A stretch of 64,000 nucleotides of DNA, taken from the NCBI GenBank assembly GCA_022842065.1, contig JALHQH010000027.1:1-64000 (forward strand), given 5' to 3'. Below the pieces are notes generated by a model that was not told where the DNA came from, did not search any database, and saw nothing but the letters and a program-made list of their open reading frames with translations. This DNA comes from Caldilineaceae bacterium. GTDB lineage: Bacteria > Chloroflexota > Anaerolineae > Caldilineales > Caldilineaceae. How positions within the stretch are numbered: the first letter of the stretch is position 1; each line of letters starts with the position of its first letter. A program made the position numbers and the translations under genes. Of this stretch, positions 8,617 to 15,906 are shown piece by piece.

Positions 8617-9086
8617 TGCGAGTTACCCAGAGTTGCGGCCAGCAACCGCAACAGCCGACGGCGCCCTTGCCCCCAACCACGGGCCGTGCTCACGGCCACC
8701 AGCCGGCCACCCAGTTGCCAGCGCAAGCTGGTCAATTGATAGCAGCGCGCCGCCCGGCGCAAGGCAATCACCTGCCCCTCAAGCGCGGCGGTGACGACTG
8801 GCTCGTCCGCTATGTAGCAATTATCGCCCTGGGTGATCCAACCCGGTTGCCCCGCCACCCGGCAGCGGGCGATGAGGCGGTGAACCACCAACTGCCCATC
8901 CCGGCGGATCACCACGATTTGGCCCAGCCGATAGGTCGCTTGGGGGAGCGTCACCCAGAGTTGATCGCCAGGGCGCAGGATCGGTAACATACTATTGCCC
9001 TGCATGGGTAGCCAGGCCGGTGTGCGGCGTTGTTGCCACAGCCGCCGGGCGACCGCGGCAACCGCGGCCGGCGCATCGGTGATCAC
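8613..9086 (-). CDS. S24/S26 family peptidase (signal-peptidase-like) of the RiPP cassette
   Basis: A 157-residue protein with the core boxes of S26 peptidases: PMQGNSMLPILRPGD with the nucleophilic Ser, GQIVVIRRDGQLVVHRLIA with a His at the position used by SipW/Sec11-type enzymes, and GWITQGDNCYIADE matching the late G-D-N box. No strong N-terminal membrane anchor is visible, which is unusual for a signal peptidase; a weak hydrophobic stretch occurs near the C-terminus (LLRLLAATLG). It overlaps both neighbours by 4 bp. It is a candidate for leader removal from the precursor encoded at 11523-11708, by context only. Confidence 0.8.
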   Translation of the reverse strand: MITDAPAAVAAVARRLWQQRRTPAWLPMQGNSMLPILRPGDQLWVTLPQATYRLGQIVVIRRDGQLVVHRLIARCRVAGQPGWITQGDNCYIADEPVVTAALEGQVIALRRAARCYQLTSLRWQLGGRLVAVSTARGWGQGRRRLLRLLAATLGNSQ

Positions 9087-9361
9087 GGCACGGCCACCCG
9101 TAACAGACCCTGCGCGGTGAGTTGGCGCATAAGCGTTAAGACACTTTGGGTCGCCTGTGCCGGTGTGACCTCATATTCTGCCACCAACTGTGTCGCAATG
9201 GCCGCCGGGGATAAGCCGGCCTCTAACAGTTGCCAGATGCGGGCACCACTCTGGTTGAGGCTAAAGTAGCTGGCGGTCCCCATATGCATCAAGACCGCGT
9301 CGCCATTGTCCAGCCGCGTACTGACAACATCGGGGTTAATCAGCCCTTGATCGATTGCCAT
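9083..9361 (-). CDS. PqqD family peptide chaperone
   Basis: A 92-residue PqqD-like RiPP recognition element. These small winged-helix proteins bind the leader of a precursor peptide and deliver it to the modifying enzyme, usually a radical SAM protein. The pattern is typical: ALDNGDAVLMHMGT-like beta strands, YFSLNQSGARIWQLLEAG, and a C-terminal helical tail. The start has AAAGGA 12 nt upstream. It sits directly between the radical SAM gene (53-bp gap) and the S26 peptidase gene (4-bp overlap). It most likely binds the P-x-L motifs of the adjacent precursor. Confidence 0.85.
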   Translation of the reverse strand: MAIDQGLINPDVVSTRLDNGDAVLMHMGTASYFSLNQSGARIWQLLEAGLSPAAIATQLVAEYEVTPAQATQSVLTLMRQLTAQGLLRVAVP

Positions 9362-9414
9362 TAATGTTCTAATCCTTTCGGCGCGTGGTTATGCGCCAAT
9401 GTCAGCCACCGTGA

Positions 9415-10419
9415 TTAGCCACTATGATCGGTTAACGTGATCGGCCACCATTGATTTGCCCCACTTTGTAACCAATCCACCTTGTGATAGTGGCGCGCAC
9501 AATACCAACAGGGAAAAAAGTCATTTTCTGTCATAGTCCCGGCGGCGGCGTGCGCTTGTTTGGCGGTGCGATAGCGATAACGTTCGGCTACCAACCGGTT
9601 GAAGGCCAGGCCAAAACCAAGCTCAGCCAACTTACCGACTACATCCCCCTGCCCAACCCCATCGCCATGCCCAGAAAGGTGACAACAAAGGGTCATCTCC
9701 CCATGACAGTTGACATTCACCTCGTGTCCTTGCAGGGGATCACAGGGAAAAAGTTCGGTTGTGTGGTAGCCAGGGGCCATGACAACCGGGAGCAGGGCGG
9801 TTGGAGCGGCGGTGCGCACCGCGGCCTCGGCGGCGTGGCGTTGGGCAGGGCTTAAATCAAGCCCCACTGCGGTGGTCGCTGGCGTCGGCAGCAGGTGACC
9901 AAAGCGCAGACCACGGGCACCTAAGCGTGCGGCCAGGGCGATCATTGCCGCGATTTCGTGCTGGTTGTGTGTGGTGAGCACCATGTTGATCGAAAACGGA
10001 ATGCTCTTGGCCATACAAATGCTCATAGCCTGCATCACATGGCGCCACGACCCATGACCGCGCAACCGCTCATGGGTCGTGGCGGTGGCCCCATCCAGGC
10101 TAAAGGTGATGATGGTCAACTGGGCCAGGTAGGGTAGCAAGATCGGATAGATCTGGGCAAAGTTCCAGCCGTTTGTATTGAGTGCAAAGTGATAGCCGGC
10201 GGCGGTCGTACGCGCCAGCGCCTCGGCCAAGTGGGGGTAGACCGTGGGATCGCCGCCAGTAAAACTTACTTCGTCAAAGCCATAGTGGTACGCTTCGTCC
10301 AGCAACTGTTGCAGGACGGCCAATGGCAGATCGTCATGACCACCGTGGCGGCCACTAAAACAGTGTTGACAATGCAGGTTACAGCGATTGGTTAACTCAA
10401 CAACGAGCTTTTTGCCCAT
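9415..10419 (-). CDS. radical SAM protein with SPASM-like C-terminal cysteines
   Basis: A 334-residue cytosolic radical SAM enzyme. LTNRCNLHCQHC gives the CxxxCxxC motif that holds the 4Fe-4S cluster; SFTGGDPTVYP is the SAM-binding GGD/E motif, and FSLDGAT matches the following strand. The C-terminus carries NCHGEMTLCCHL and FFPCWYCARHYH, a cysteine set consistent with an auxiliary cluster (SPASM/twitch type). The precursor peptide has no cysteine, so sactionine formation is excluded; C-C or C-O crosslinking, epimerisation or another radical chemistry is open. The ATG at 10419 is preferred over an upstream GTG, because the latter lies in a simple repeat. Confidence 0.85.
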   Translation of the reverse strand: MGKKLVVELTNRCNLHCQHCFSGRHGGHDDLPLAVLQQLLDEAYHYGFDEVSFTGGDPTVYPHLAEALARTTAAGYHFALNTNGWNFAQIYPILLPYLAQLTIITFSLDGATATTHERLRGHGSWRHVMQAMSICMAKSIPFSINMVLTTHNQHEIAAMIALAARLGARGLRFGHLLPTPATTAVGLDLSPAQRHAAEAAVRTAAPTALLPVVMAPGYHTTELFPCDPLQGHEVNVNCHGEMTLCCHLSGHGDGVGQGDVVGKLAELGFGLAFNRLVAERYRYRTAKQAHAAAGTMTENDFFPCWYCARHYHKVDWLQSGANQWWPITLTDHSG

Positions 10420-10431
10420 AAAAGTTGGGAT

Positions 10432-10460
10432 CCACGAAGACACACGAAGACACACGAAAC
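10432..10460. repeat. short tandem repeat ACGAAGACAC
   Basis: Three tandem units of about 10 bp (ACGAAGACAC) just upstream of the radical SAM start. This argues against using the GTG at 10455 as the initiation codon. Confidence 0.7.
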
Positions 10461-10495
10461 AAGACTAAGTTGCCCGTCGCATTAGCCGAAAGCAT

Positions 10496-11503
10496 TCACG
10501 GCAGGGCTTGGAGCAGCGCGGCGACCTGGGCGGGAGCGGTCAAAACATCGCGGCCCAGCCACAATTGATACGCCTGCGCCTGCCCACATAGCTTGGCCAA
10601 CAGCTGCATTTGGGCTGGGGCGACCGTACGATCACTCAGCAGGCCAGCGCTCTGTTGCGCCAAGTGGACCAGGGCTTGTGTCTGAGCTAAGGGTGCCAGC
10701 CGGCTCGCGGCTTGATCGACAATGGTCGCAAAGAGCAGGCGATCCGGCGCAAGCTGTAAGCAATACGGTGATGGGCCAAAGTGCGCAGCAGCAAAGATCG
10801 CCTTTTCACCCTGGGCAGTGGCTGCGGCAACTGCCTTTGTACTCGCGGCCAGCGCGGCGCAATGGGCAACCGTTTTGGCCGAAAGGGCAAAGTCGCGACG
10901 AAGGGCGAACACTTTTACCCCATCCGCCTTGTGTTCGTCAGCATGTAACAGCACCACATCATCGCCGGCATGGGCCCACCCTTGCTCCATCAACCGCACC
11001 GCCAGGGTTGACTTGCCGCTGCCCGAGGGGCCGACCAGCAGATATGATCGGCGACCGTCATGCAGTCCATTGGCGTGCAACCCATAGTAGCCGTGGCGGT
11101 GGCCAAACATGAGCAGCGTCAACAGGAAAAAATCGCGCTGATCTTGCGGGCGCGTTGCCCAGAAGCCGGCCGTCAAGACGCCTTCGGCATAGTTTCTAGC
11201 CAGATCCAAGCGCAGCCAGCTTTCTCCACAGCGCAGCAAAAAACCAGCGGCGCACTTCCAAACGGTGAGATCAGGTGCGGCATAGATGGGCGCAACGTCA
11301 GGCGGCGGTGGCGGTATCGTGCCGAGACATCGGAAATCAATACATATAGGCACAGTAGCTGACACGCCTGGCCATTCTGCAAGAAAAAAACTTTCATACC
11401 AAAACGTTGCGACTTGTGCAAGGAAGGTAACGTTCGGTGCCGAGAGGCGCACGGTCAACTCGTCAAGCGCAAGGGTGACGGTAGGTTGTATAGCTTTGGT
11501 CAA
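10496..11503 (-). CDS. HprK-related P-loop kinase of the RiPP cassette
   Basis: A 335-residue protein with a PEPCK/HPr-kinase-like P-loop, LVGPSGSGKSTLAVRL near residue 170, followed by a conserved GWAHAGDDVVLL strand with the catalytic Asp pair. The N-terminal 150 residues show no clear domain. HprK-like kinases in paeninodin-type lasso clusters phosphorylate a C-terminal serine of the precursor; here the precursor ends in SFSP, so a serine near the end is available. The gene starts 19 bp after the precursor stop. The annotated start is a TTG with a weak ribosome-binding site, so the exact N-terminus is uncertain. Confidence 0.8.
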   Translation of the reverse strand: MTKAIQPTVTLALDELTVRLSAPNVTFLAQVATFWYESFFLAEWPGVSATVPICIDFRCLGTIPPPPPDVAPIYAAPDLTVWKCAAGFLLRCGESWLRLDLARNYAEGVLTAGFWATRPQDQRDFFLLTLLMFGHRHGYYGLHANGLHDGRRSYLLVGPSGSGKSTLAVRLMEQGWAHAGDDVVLLHADEHKADGVKVFALRRDFALSAKTVAHCAALAASTKAVAAATAQGEKAIFAAAHFGPSPYCLQLAPDRLLFATIVDQAASRLAPLAQTQALVHLAQQSAGLLSDRTVAPAQMQLLAKLCGQAQAYQLWLGRDVLTAPAQVAALLQALP

Positions 11504-11522
11504 TTTTATCGTGTACCATCAC

Positions 11523-11708
11523 TCAGGGTGAGAATGAGCCAAAGAAACCGCCGCTCTGCGCCACCGCGGTCAACGTCCCCTGTTGCACCAACTGTGGTTC
11601 GATCCAAGTTAATTTTGGTTCAATAAAGGCTGGTTTGGCAGACGCCTTGTTAGACAGCGACGTGGCCGGTGGTGTGGCGGCAGCGGATAACGGTGTTTGG
11701 GTTGACAT
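11523..11708 (-). CDS. putative RiPP precursor peptide with lasso-type leader motif
   Basis: A 61-residue peptide. The start is fixed by AAGGAG 11 nt before the ATG at 11708; a longer frame upstream lacks a site. The N-terminus is Ala/Ser/Thr-rich. Residues 29-33 and 35-40 form a duplicated motif, FIEPKL and WIEPQL. The second reads WIEPQLVQQGTL, which fits the Y/W-x-x-P-x-L-x-x-x-G pattern bound by PqqD-like proteins in lasso systems. The remaining tail, TLTAVAQSGGFFGSFSP, is the likely core: Gly/Phe/Ser-rich with no Cys and no suitable Asp/Glu for a lasso ring. It is the first gene of the six-gene minus-strand cassette. That it is a RiPP substrate is inferred from motif and context. Confidence 0.75.
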   Translation of the reverse strand: MSTQTPLSAAATPPATSLSNKASAKPAFIEPKLTWIEPQLVQQGTLTAVAQSGGFFGSFSP

Positions 11709-11853
11709 CGGATAGTGCTCCTTCTTATCATGTTGTGCGAACAAAGGAAACGACAAAAAATTTTATCGGCAACAATTTGATCAGCGGCGGCGACAGTGTA
11801 TCGTTCTATTGTAATCAAATTTTGCCGGTGTGCGGTTAAGATACGCTGACAAT

Positions 11854-11950
11854 CTTATAGACAAAGCAAATAGAGTTGACACAAAGCGGGCTGCGCATCA
11901 GGGGATGCGCAGTACACGATTGTGCCAGGTTTGATTGTGTTATCTATTAG
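11854..11950. mobile_element. 97-bp MITE-like element, copy 2
   Basis: Second copy of the element at 6190-6286, with the same length and orientation. Ends CTTATAGACAA and ATCTATTAG form terminal inverted repeats. It lies in the 335-bp gap upstream of the RiPP precursor and downstream of the secreted beta-helix gene; the rest of that gap shows no gene. Confidence 0.65.
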
Positions 11951-12043
11951 GCGATTTGGCGGATCGGCGGTGGCTGTGGCCAGTCGGTACGCTGGGAGCA
12001 GGATTAACGACTGCCACCATTATGCCAGCAACCAACGAATAGC

Positions 12044-14374
12044 TTAGCGTTCGATCCAAGGTAGATAAAGCTCTGTGCGCTCCGTCGAGGCTGGCGCTAA
12101 ATCAGTCGCGCTGATGTCGTAAGCAAACCCCGCGCCCGGTGTCAACCATTCAGCCGCACCGGCCCCATTGCCCACAGCCCCATAGGCATCGACGACAAAG
12201 TTGAACGGCACTTTGGCCTGTAAGCCGATCTGGAAGGTGACCACTTGCGCGGCTCCTGGCGCAATTGAGGCCGGCAGATTGAGCACAGCCCCCACCCCAC
12301 CAGGATGGCCATCGGCGTTGAGCAGATAATTGCCATTGCTCAAGGTCCCCACTTTGAAAGCCAGATTGGCGATGGGCAGTGTCGTATGATTGGTAAAGAG
12401 GGCAACAATCGTATAGACACCAGCCGGGGCGTAATCGACCAGCTCATTACGATAGCTGACGTTAGCAATCGCCCCAGTCAGCGCGCTATTGACCAGCGTC
12501 GTCGCCACGCGGCAGGCAGAAAATTCTGAGGTCGTCGGGTGTGAACCAGTGGTCGAGTAGGCATAATCCGCGGTGGCGGTAGCGGTCAGGCCGTGGCCCC
12601 ACGGGAGTTGGGTTGGCCGGTTAAAGGTGAGATAGGCGCGACCGGTGGCGTCGGTAGAGATGATTTGGCGTTCCAGAAAAGTCTCGCCTTCACCATAGCC
12701 AGAGGAATCACAGGCTTGGTTTTCGAAGAATTCCAGCGTAACCGTCTGGTTTGAGCGCCCTTGGAAGAAACCTTGCAAGGTTGTGCCGTCACTACCGTTG
12801 GTAACTAACTGTAGAATCGGGTAGTTCTGGAGTACATTGGGGCCGCCGTCGGTATCGCGGATGTCATTCGGGGTGACCCCATCATTGCCCAGATCGATCC
12901 CCAAGCCACCATTGGCACGGATCTGATTTTGGGTGATCCCCACATAGCCGGAAGTAACAACCACGCCGGCCCCACCATTGTGGATAATCGTATTGCCCCG
13001 GATGGCGCTGCCGGATTGGATAAAACTGCCACTGCTGACGCTAATACCGTGGCCGGGCTGATAGGCAATGAGATTGTCGCTAACATTATTGCCATAGGTA
13101 TTCATCGAAATCCCATTGCCACCATTGGGCAGTGGCAAAGTGCCTGTCCAGTCGGTGCCGATCAAGTTGTTCGTCACCGAGCCAAAGCCATCACCAAGGG
13201 AGATAGCCCCACCGTTGCCCGAGATCAGATTCTGGTTGACCCCGATCCGCCGGATTTCGCCCTGGGGAAAGGAGCCGGCCACAATGGCGGTGCCATTGCC
13301 CAGCGCCTTCGTCCCGCTGCGATCCGTGCCGATGTAATTACCGCGCACACTACCAATCCCGTAAGTGGCATCCACCGCGGTACCGAGACCGGCGAGCAGA
13401 TTGCGCTCCGCCGGATTGCCCCCACCGACCGTTGCGTTGCCGATAAAGCCAACCCAGACGCCATTGCCCCCTTTGGCCACCGTCCCCGTAAGATCGGTGC
13501 CGATGAAATTCCCTTGTACCGCGGTGCCCCGGCCAATGACCTGGATTCCACTGCCACCGTTAATCGCCAGGCCGCGAATAACCGTGCTGGGCCAGTTAAA
13601 GCTAAAGCCACCCCCGCGCACCTCCACCTGTAACACCGTGTTGAGCGGCTGGGGGAAGGGATTGGTGTTGGGCTGTGCCCCCGGTTGGGTGTAGCCGTCG
13701 ATCACCACCGCATTGGTAATCGACGGCAGGATCGAAGTCAGTTGAATTGTGTGGGGACCAGGGCCAGGAATGGCAAAACTAATCGTCTGCGGCTGCGAAG
13801 TCAGGTTGGCGGCGATGATTGCCTCGCGCAAGGTGCAGCCGAAGCGATCACAGAAACCGTCGCCGGGGTCATCGGTCGAAGTGACGACCGGATTGAGGGG
13901 TGGCGCATAGGCGCGCGCCCAGATATTGGCAAAACCCAGGCTGTTACCATTGCTATCAAAGCGCCGGCCGTAAATATCAAAAAAGCCACTATCCCCTTCC
14001 CGACGGCTCCAGACCACAACGAAGTTACCATTGCTCCCCATCGCCACCGCCGGTGCAGACTCATCGGCGCTGTTGATGGGGCTGACGGCAAATTCTGCGC
14101 CAATCGGTTGTGCCGCGGCCGTAAACCGTTGGGCGTAGAGCGTCGAATGACTACTATCGCGGTCATTAAGCCAGACCACCACATAGTTACCGTTCGCATC
14201 CATAGCCATCGCTGGGCCATCCGCATAGAAGCTGCTGCCTAATGGTGTTGTATTGACTTGAAACTCATCATCGCTCAAGGCTGCCACGACTATGCCCGGT
14301 TGGAGCGGCAGCAGCAAACTGCCCAGCAAGCTTAACAGCAGCCACAGCCGAAATCTAACTTTACTCGCTGTCAT
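12044..14374 (-). CDS. secreted CSLREA/right-handed beta-helix protein
   Basis: A 776-residue exported protein. A signal peptide (LWLLLSLLGSLLLPLQPG) is followed by two repeats of an AxMDxNGNYVVVW type at about residues 45-125. Next is a CSLREA-like segment (DRFGCTLREAIIAANL) near residue 180, then a long parallel beta-helix-like region with recurring GNFIGTDLTGT / GNYIGTDRSGT / NLIGTDWTGT turns. A late DUF11-like beta domain follows, and the chain ends in LYLPWIER, which resembles the YLPLV-type tails of Chloroflexota surface proteins. AGGAGG 8 nt upstream selects the ATG at 14374 over a GTG three codons earlier. An attenuator-like leader precedes it. Function is probably adhesion or polysaccharide binding. 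Confidence 0.85.
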   Translation of the reverse strand: MTASKVRFRLWLLLSLLGSLLLPLQPGIVVAALSDDEFQVNTTPLGSSFYADGPAMAMDANGNYVVVWLNDRDSSHSTLYAQRFTAAAQPIGAEFAVSPINSADESAPAVAMGSNGNFVVVWSRREGDSGFFDIYGRRFDSNGNSLGFANIWARAYAPPLNPVVTSTDDPGDGFCDRFGCTLREAIIAANLTSQPQTISFAIPGPGPHTIQLTSILPSITNAVVIDGYTQPGAQPNTNPFPQPLNTVLQVEVRGGGFSFNWPSTVIRGLAINGGSGIQVIGRGTAVQGNFIGTDLTGTVAKGGNGVWVGFIGNATVGGGNPAERNLLAGLGTAVDATYGIGSVRGNYIGTDRSGTKALGNGTAIVAGSFPQGEIRRIGVNQNLISGNGGAISLGDGFGSVTNNLIGTDWTGTLPLPNGGNGISMNTYGNNVSDNLIAYQPGHGISVSSGSFIQSGSAIRGNTIIHNGGAGVVVTSGYVGITQNQIRANGGLGIDLGNDGVTPNDIRDTDGGPNVLQNYPILQLVTNGSDGTTLQGFFQGRSNQTVTLEFFENQACDSSGYGEGETFLERQIISTDATGRAYLTFNRPTQLPWGHGLTATATADYAYSTTGSHPTTSEFSACRVATTLVNSALTGAIANVSYRNELVDYAPAGVYTIVALFTNHTTLPIANLAFKVGTLSNGNYLLNADGHPGGVGAVLNLPASIAPGAAQVVTFQIGLQAKVPFNFVVDAYGAVGNGAGAAEWLTPGAGFAYDISATDLAPASTERTELYLPWIER

Positions 14375-14424
14375 CTTCCTCACCTCCTACGTTTGCAAAT
14401 TATAATTTCTAGTAATTATGCTTA

Positions 14425-14466
14425 ATTTTTCCCATAAAAAAGCCCTCAACACTTGCTGTTGAGGGC
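14425..14466 (-). terminator. intrinsic terminator in the leader of the beta-helix gene
   Basis: On the minus strand a perfect 10-bp stem GCCCTCAACA/TGTTGAGGGC with loop GCAAG (14442-14466) is followed by six T. It lies about 55 nt upstream of the ribosome-binding site, not downstream of a gene, so it acts inside the leader. Confidence 0.75.
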
Positions 14467-14528
14467 GCTAAGCCATCGCAATCAATTTAAGCTAATTCTC
14501 TTTACATCACAGCAAGTGATGATGTGGT
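14442..14528 (-). promoter_or_regulatory. putative antiterminator/terminator leader
   Basis: Reading the minus strand, an upstream hairpin (CATCAC..GTGATG) displays CACTTGCTG (14510-14518). This is the exact complement of CAGCAAGTG (14450-14458), which covers the 3' half and loop of the downstream terminator. The two segments can pair with each other or form separate hairpins with complementary loops. This is the layout of an attenuator or riboswitch expression platform for the secreted protein gene. No known ligand-binding class is recognised. Confidence 0.4.
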
Positions 14529-14575
14529 AGATCACTGAGCCAAGAGAAGGATTCTGCGTAAGCAGTATACACTTC

Positions 14576-14726
14576 TATACTGAAGTCAAGTTGAGCACCG
14601 GAGTTTTGCTGGCTAACGGGATCGCGTGCGTCGCACTGACCGCCAACTGTTTCCAGTCCGCTAGATTCTTTGGTCAGTGCGACGCACGCTGACCGAACCT
14701 AGGGGTCTCATTCTGATTTGAGTATA
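14576..14726. mobile_element. 151-bp MITE-like element, copy 1
   Basis: This stretch matches the reverse complement of 47145-47295 with about three mismatches in 151 bp. It begins TATACT and ends AGTATA (terminal inverted repeat). Inside is a perfect 18-bp inverted repeat, 14624-14641 with 14672-14689 (GCGTGCGTCGCACTGACC and its complement). It has no coding capacity. It occupies most of the gap between the leader and the nanE gene. Confidence 0.85.
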
Positions 14727-14871
14727 GTATAGAATATCCCATTCTTTGCGACTACAGACAACTTATCAGGCTTTTACCTGGCCGACTGACCAGATAAATC
14801 GCCTTTATTTTTTGGTAAATGGCACGTTGCTTACAACCATGAATTACAAAACTAAAGAAGTTGCAAGCAGG

Positions 14872-15573
14872 TCAGTTGATCGGCGCATGTAGGGCGTCGA
14901 CAAACCAGCGCGTGATCTGCTGCGGCCGGGTAATCGCCCCGCCGACAACAACCGCCGTCGCACCATAGGCCAGCGCTTGGTTTACTTCTTGCGGGAGTTT
15001 GAAACGCCCTTCGGCGAGCAAAGGGACAGTCAACACGGCAGCGAGTGCTTTTACTAGTTCAAGATCGGGGCCAGGCAACTTTGGGCTCTCGTCGATATAG
15101 CCGGACATGGTGGTCGAGACGAGATCCGCGCCAGCCGCTTGGGCAGCAAGGCCCTCCTCATAGGTGGCAATATCCGCTAAGACCAGGCAACCCGTCGTCG
15201 CGTGGATGGCCGCAATAAAGTCGGCCAGCGTACCGGGTTGAGGGCGGGGCCGGGCGGTGGCGTCGATCGCGATGATCGCCGCCCCGGCGGCCGCCACCTG
15301 GTGCGCGTGATCAAGCGTCGGCGTGATGTAGACAGGATAGCCAGGGATATCATCTTTGTAGAGGCCGATGATGGGGAGATCAACCGCCGCATGGATCGCC
15401 TGAATATCGACCGGGGTGTTGGCGCGGATCGCAACAGCCCCCCCTTGTTGGGCGGCGATTGCCATCCGCGCCATCATTTCGGCCCCGTATAAGGGCTCAG
15501 CGGGTAAAGCTTGGCAGGAGACAATGAGGCCGCCACGGATTTGGGTGAGGATTGTTTGTAGCTGATTGGGCAT
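14872..15573 (-). CDS. nanE: N-acetylmannosamine-6-phosphate 2-epimerase
   Basis: A 233-residue TIM-barrel enzyme that converts ManNAc-6-P to GlcNAc-6-P in sialic acid or amino-sugar catabolism. The family pattern is clear: [15 protein letters not shown] at the N-terminus, [33 protein letters not shown] with the catalytic Lys, [27 protein letters not shown], and [12 protein letters not shown] with the second key Glu/Arg pair. No NanA/NanK or transporter genes are adjacent, so its sugar source in this organism is unclear. It is divergent from the glutamine-synthetase-like gene. Confidence 0.93.
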   Translation of the reverse strand: MPNQLQTILTQIRGGLIVSCQALPAEPLYGAEMMARMAIAAQQGGAVAIRANTPVDIQAIHAAVDLPIIGLYKDDIPGYPVYITPTLDHAHQVAAAGAAIIAIDATARPRPQPGTLADFIAAIHATTGCLVLADIATYEEGLAAQAAGADLVSTTMSGYIDESPKLPGPDLELVKALAAVLTVPLLAEGRFKLPQEVNQALAYGATAVVVGGAITRPQQITRWFVDALHAPIN

Positions 15574-15639
15574 AATGGCTCTTGGGTTTTATCAACAAAG
15601 TTTTGACGAAACATCAGTATACCTGATCAACGGGCTACC

Positions 15640-15677
15640 CCACCAAGTGCGTTTAACCAAATAAGCGCACTTGGTGG
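15640..15677. promoter_or_regulatory. GCACTTGG inverted repeat, possible operator
   Basis: A perfect 12-bp inverted repeat (CCACCAAGTGCG / CGCACTTGGTGG) with a 14-nt spacer lies in the divergent nanE / glutamine-synthetase-like gap. A third GCACTTGG occurs at 15708-15715, inside the spacer of the predicted promoter. Three spaced half-sites around a promoter are typical of a dimeric repressor operator; the regulator is unknown. Confidence 0.45.
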
Positions 15678-15695
15678 CATTTCTGGTTGGGCACT

Positions 15696-15724
15696 TTGTC
15701 AATCGGTGCACTTGGCTGTAAAAT
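15696..15724 (+). promoter_or_regulatory. sigma70-type promoter of the glutamine-synthetase-like gene
   Basis: TTGTCA, a 17-bp spacer and TAAAAT. It lies about 180 bp upstream of the chosen start codon and carries a GCACTTGG site within the spacer. Confidence 0.55.
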
Positions 15725-15906
15725 TTCAACACATTTATGTTATGGGCGGTCGCATGGCTGGTGATGCAGTGCGGCGCACCGCCCATCCGCTTGATCCACC
15801 CAGGTCGTTCGGCCTGTGCAATCAGACCAATCCACAAACATTTTGCGCAATCACCGCTGCTGCTTTTTGCCGGCTGTGCGCAACCGCAAACCAAAGGAGA
15901 AGATCG

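Noticed and set aside
7573..11708. Classical lasso peptide cluster
   Set aside because: The leader motif, kinase and PqqD-like protein fit, but the cyclase and protease genes are absent and the core lacks a ring-forming acidic residue.
15706..15906. N-terminal extension of the glutamine-synthetase-like protein
   Set aside because: It covers the -10 region and leader of a good promoter and reads as Cys/Arg-rich sequence unlike the family; AAGGAG marks the ATG at 15907.
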